A DNA stretch of 64,000 nucleotides from Chryseobacterium daecheongense (GTDB taxonomy: Bacteria > Bacteroidota > Bacteroidia > Flavobacteriales > Weeksellaceae): assembly GCA_027920525.1 (NCBI GenBank), contig CP115858.1, positions 1,550,001 to 1,614,000 of the forward strand, in the 5' to 3' direction. The translations under genes and the position numbers were made by a program. Shown here piece after piece: positions 61,878-64,000 of the stretch. Numbering within the stretch: position 1 is the stretch's first letter; each line of letters opens with the position of its first letter. The notes beneath the pieces are model-generated. The model did no database searches and was not told the origin of the DNA. It worked only from the letters and a program-made list of their open reading frames with translations.

Positions 61878-64000
61878 TTATATTTCTCTGGTTACAATCG
61901 AATTCTTTTTCATAATGTTCCACTGATACTTACTGGTTGTCGTTCTATAACCGGTAGTGAGAGATGTCCCATTTTTATGATAATCCATAACATTGTCTGT
62001 TATATATTCTTTCATAACATATAAATTTAGGTTCACAAAACTATGGTGCAACCCAAGCCCGTGCATGGATTCGTGTCCTGAAGTATTAACATCATTTATA
62101 CTGGAAGGACTTGCTTGATATAATCCCGAACGATACAAGATAACTTCCGGAGTATTAATATCTTCTACTTCCCCATTAGTGATATTTAAGTTACCCCCGG
62201 TTAATGGATCAGCACAAAACTCATTGATACAGAATATTCTCATTTCACGCGTAGTCCGATCAGCTATAGGTATCCGGTTTCGAACATAAGAATGAGACAC
62301 ATGAGGATTCAAATATGTTGTTCCCATTGTGGCATAAGTGGTGTAAAAATTAGGAATTGTCGCTCTTGTTAAATCTAAAGTAATTGTCCTAAATGCCTTC
62401 ACATCAATTAAAGATTGGTTCAAGGTCCTATTGATTTCACTTAATATTTTGTTTCTAATAGGAAAAGGACTTGTTGTTTCAAAACCTGTTACTGTATTAC
62501 TAGTATCTAAATTAGTACTACAGTTTACCAATAAAATATTCGTTTCAAATCTATAATTTTTAGCGTTTGGGACTACTTTCAGCTCTCCCGCAAATTTCTC
62601 TACTCCACCTTCGGTGGACAAGCATTGAATAGTTTTTACACTTGAAAATTCATTTTTAGCTAAAATTTCAATTTCTAAAGATCCTGGAAAGACACCTGAG
62701 GAACTATTATTTATTTTTAAATTAGTAAAAACATTTCCGAGTTCGTCCGTTGTATCTGGTAAAATGGTTGTAGAAGATGCGTTGATTGATCTGATATCAA
62801 AATGCTTTTTTTCAAATTTTAATTTTAAAAGAGAAACAGAACCAGGAGAAGTTAGATTAAAAATTAAGTTTAATCTTACAGTTGTTAAACACTTTAAATT
62901 TCCTTCCTCATTTGTTTTAGGAAAAACAGTTGATACACCTGTTGCATCCTTTGATGGATATATCGACAACCAAGGTGAAAAATACATAGATTCAAGTCCT
63001 TTTTGTCTAGGATACGAGAAAAAATTTTGTGAAAATGAATGAAACTCTGTTTTTTCTGCTTTAAAAAAGACATCATTATCATCTTTCTGAGTGAATGTTC
63101 CATCCAGATAATAATGCCCTAAAGTTTCTAAATACTTTCGGTTACCTAAATCACCTGGAAGACCAGAATCTTGAATCCTTACCCAATCAAAACCATATTC
63201 TCCACCCCATGAATTTTTGGGTCTAAAGTGCACCTCATTCTCCGACACAACTAAAGAAAACTCCTGATAATCAGAATATTCTTTTGAAAAAAAGAATAAT
63301 CCATCTATACTATAAACTTCTACCAGGTTTGTACCAGTTGGATACCTTACTTCCAGACCCCCAGCAGTATTTTCAAATTTCAATCCTACATTATACTTTT
63401 TATAGCTTTCGGTATTTGTTGAAGCAACCTCATTTAATTGAATTGAAATATTACTAGCATCCTGGGGCAGATGTGGTGTTGAAGGAGTAGTCGCAGGAGG
63501 TGAAGGATTGTTATACAATAATTTATTGTATTCTTCTTCAGTAATTCCAAATAAGAAAAATTTTTCTTTTAAGCTATTATTTACTTTATGAACTAAGGAC
63601 AATGTGGAAATAGTATTTCCATTATCATTAATTTTACCTTTATATACCGCATATCCTTTGTCGTTAAATAAAAAAGATGCCAATTCTTCAGTATTTGTAA
63701 TTGCTTCACTTACTTTTGAAACATTAAATGCACTAGTGTTTAAGTAACTTTTTTTCTCACCTCCGTGTGTATCTGTAATACTAGTAATATAGAGTTTTCG
63801 TTTTTTGGAGGCGCCTGCCGCATTCTTTCCATAATCACTATAAACTTTTTGTTGAGTTACTGCATTATTGAATTTTAATAAACTCCACAAATTCACTAAA
63901 TTATAACGATTCAAAAAATGAATCTTATTGGTACCACTTGTACCTTCAAAAATATCTTTCGTATTAAATGTCCATAGATCATCAGTATAATTTTCTAATG
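61878..64000 (-). CDS. Metzincin-like zinc metalloprotease, N-terminus cut by window
   Basis: The frame is open to the right edge: before the first possible start (a TTG at 63914) it continues without a stop for 28 more codons, so the true start is beyond base 64000. The C-terminal part holds G-H-E-S-M-H-G-L-G-L-H-H-S-F, an H-E-x-x-H-x-x-G-x-x-H zinc motif, and D-N-V-M-D-Y, a Met-turn: both marks of metzincins. It ends S-K-Y-Q-W-N-I-M-K-K. The N-terminal part has a Pro/Thr linker and a beta domain with G-E-Y-G-F-D-W-V-R. No signal peptide can be judged. It may be a secreted effector or toxin. Confidence 0.75.
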   Translation of the reverse strand, partial: LENYTDDLWTFNTKDIFEGTSGTNKIHFLNRYNLVNLWSLLKFNNAVTQQKVYSDYGKNAAGASKKRKLYITSITDTHGGEKKSYLNTSAFNVSKVSEAITNTEELASFLFNDKGYAVYKGKINDNGNTISTLSLVHKVNNSLKEKFFLFGITEEEYNKLLYNNPSPPATTPSTPHLPQDASNISIQLNEVASTNTESYKKYNVGLKFENTAGGLEVRYPTGTNLVEVYSIDGLFFFSKEYSDYQEFSLVVSENEVHFRPKNSWGGEYGFDWVRIQDSGLPGDLGNRKYLETLGHYYLDGTFTQKDDNDVFFKAEKTEFHSFSQNFFSYPRQKGLESMYFSPWLSIYPSKDATGVSTVFPKTNEEGNLKCLTTVRLNLIFNLTSPGSVSLLKLKFEKKHFDIRSINASSTTILPDTTDELGNVFTNLKINNSSSGVFPGSLEIEILAKNEFSSVKTIQCLSTEGGVEKFAGELKVVPNAKNYRFETNILLVNCSTNLDTSNTVTGFETTSPFPIRNKILSEINRTLNQSLIDVKAFRTITLDLTRATIPNFYTTYATMGTTYLNPHVSHSYVRNRIPIADRTTREMRIFCINEFCADPLTGGNLNITNGEVEDINTPEVILYRSGLYQASPSSINDVNTSGHESMHGLGLHHSFVNLNLYVMKEYITDNVMDYHKNGTSLTTGYRTTTSKYQWNIMKKNSIVTREI

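Noticed and set aside
62764-63042. Plus-strand ORF inside the protease gene
   Set aside because: It is a shadow frame opposite a well-supported gene, with no promoter and no protein-like features.
63912-63914. TTG as the start of the metzincin-like gene
   Set aside because: The reading frame continues without a stop from this TTG to base 63998, so the gene is simply cut by the window.
45003-64000. Prophage
   Set aside because: No terminase, portal, capsid, integrase, sheath, tube or lysis gene is visible; only fibre-like proteins resemble phage parts.

Overview
The window looks like chromosomal DNA of a member of the Bacteroidota, most likely a Chryseobacterium-type flavobacterium (family Weeksellaceae). 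The signs are low GC, few Shine-Dalgarno sequences, many Bacteroidota-type -7 promoter elements (TAnnTTTG), many Sec signal peptides ending in A-Q or S-Q, a GldA-like ATPase, a fused alpha/beta 2-oxoacid dehydrogenase E1, GH109 and GH3/GH29 glycosidases, and a small double-glycine-leader peptide. I see no rRNA, tRNA, CRISPR array or insertion sequence. The genus is an inference.

Layout. Bases 1-4300 hold two tandem condensation-domain-like proteins with a small membrane protein, then secreted proteins and a GldA-like ATPase. Bases 4300-7800 carry a patatin, dihydrolipoyl dehydrogenase and small proteins. Bases 7827-11929 are a translationally coupled GH29 fucosidase/GH3 beta-glucosidase pair. 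Bases 12113-15648 are a GbsR/MarR-like regulator with a four-gene operon (DCC-family, SRPBCC, DUF2071, TIGR01777 epimerase); identical 18-bp palindromes lie upstream of both units. Bases 15859-26735 are mostly housekeeping: secreted C1B peptidase, a bacteriocin-like peptide, E1 enzyme, polyprenyl synthase, sterol-desaturase-like enzyme, RlmN, QueA and AIM24. Bases 26804-29504 encode a secreted M61 peptidase and a serine hydrolase.

Bases 29604-32921 form an overlapping three-gene unit that reads as N-acetylgalactosamine release and salvage: GH109 glycosidase, sugar-1-phosphate nucleotidyltransferase and NahK-like kinase. Bases 32975-36856 hold a DNA glycosylase, an S9 peptidase and small membrane proteins. 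Bases 36859-41641 are a polyol-utilisation locus: a LacI repressor divergent from mannitol dehydrogenase, an MFS sugar transporter and an outer-membrane protein, with two tandem perfect 14-bp operators in between. Bases 41645-44806 encode a thioesterase, topoisomerase III and a small acetyltransferase.

The last 19 kb (45003-64000, all minus strand, open at the right edge) is the accessory part. It is a compact run of large proteins without signal peptides: a metzincin-like metalloprotease (cut by the window), a 219-aa protein, a 2196-aa beta-rich protein, a 1590-aa modular protein, and three tail-fibre-like paralogues that share an N-terminal anchor. Two of these also share a C-terminal coiled coil. 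A gene remnant and a strong terminator follow. No capsid, sheath, baseplate or tube gene is in view, so this is not a recognisable prophage. It may be the distal (fibre/effector) part of a particle or secretion system whose core lies beyond base 64000, or an undescribed giant-protein system. Its function is unknown.
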